Positions 63,959-64,000 of a stretch of DNA of 64,000 bases are shown here, piece by piece; position 1 is the first letter of the stretch, and each line of letters begins with the position of its first letter. Position numbers and translations under genes: made by a program. This DNA is from Paludibaculum sp. GTDB lineage: Bacteria > Acidobacteriota > Terriglobia > Bryobacterales > Bryobacteraceae. The stretch covers positions 1-64,000 of the forward strand of contig JARKQJ010000138.1 of NCBI GenBank assembly GCA_029973955.1. Direction: 5' to 3'. The notes beneath the pieces were generated by a model. The model had not been told where the DNA came from, did no database searches, and saw only the letters and a list, made by a program, of their open reading frames with translations.

Positions 63959-64000
63959 ATGACGGCTCGTGCCTTTTCCGCGTGGACCCGTCTCAGCGCA
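63959..64000 (+). CDS. Partial coding sequence, cut by the right edge
   Basis: Fourteen codons (MTARAFSAWTRLSA) from an ATG that fits the leaderless-type arrangement. Too short to identify; the call rests on the TATATT at the right distance. Confidence 0.35.
   Translation, partial: MTARAFSAWTRLSA

Overview
The window is a stretch of a high-GC bacterial chromosome, most likely an acidobacterium of the Bryobacterales/Solibacter type. This is inferred from the mix seen: a large Oar-like TonB-dependent receptor with an N-terminal carboxypeptidase-regulatory domain, a PEP-CTERM protein, many secreted or Tat-exported enzymes (Gfo/Idh/MocA, GH88, GH36-like, UroD-like, M19, S10, S41), a YfhO-type membrane protein, and a nuo operon split from nuoABEFG. 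No insertion sequence, prophage or CRISPR array was seen.

Layout. 0-6.7 kb: two small translationally coupled genes reading off the left edge, a 58-codon tatA, an HU gene with its own terminator, a secreted protein of unknown role, the TonB-dependent receptor with a strong terminator, and a secreted helix-hairpin-helix protein. 6.9-15.3 kb: the most unusual region. A YbaK-type deacylase gene is divergent from an operon of a sugar nucleotidyltransferase with a worn signature, an 1108-residue protein joining a GHMP-kinase-like half to a UDP-sugar-pyrophosphorylase half, a secreted kinase-fold protein and a Tat-exported PPP-type phosphoesterase. Membrane proteins and a collapsed in-frame copy of the phosphoesterase 3' end follow. 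15.3-16.7 kb: caspase-like PEP-CTERM protein, tRNA-Glu, cytochrome c. 16.9-26.5 kb: nuoC-D-I-J-K-L-M-N-H, with about 120 extra Ala/Pro residues on NuoC and nuoH last. 26.5-31.3 kb: DinB protein, NapH-like Fe-S membrane protein, DUF2461, murB, secreted beta-propeller, miniature FGE-like protein. 31.3-39.4 kb, minus strand: recG-rsmD followed by a polysaccharide-catabolism cluster (lectin-fold protein, Gfo/Idh, GH88, esterase, M19). 39.5-42.5 kb: aldo/keto reductase and a hybrid histidine kinase with a solute-binding sensor. 42.5-57.4 kb, plus strand: ggt, TIM-barrel isomerase, asnS, arginase, ddl, S41 protease; then ferredoxin, cmk, lysC, PpiD, dedA, with YfhO and a small metalloprotease on minus. 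57.4-64 kb: GH36-like glycosidase divergent from a UroD-like protein, XRE-cupin regulator, ECF sigma factor, S10 peptidase, and the start of another gene.

How parts fit. Four exported proteins carry twin-arginine signals (12426, 32572, 36121 and 40364), in keeping with the tatA near the left edge. The nuo genes supply the membrane arm of complex I plus CD and I; the input module must be elsewhere. Across the window the + strand is G-rich up to about 36 kb and C-rich from about 37 kb whichever way genes point, which is how a replication terminus (or a large inversion or assembly join) would look. Several monocistronic starts have a -10-like hexamer exactly 8-9 bases upstream and no Shine-Dalgarno sequence, suggesting leaderless transcripts.
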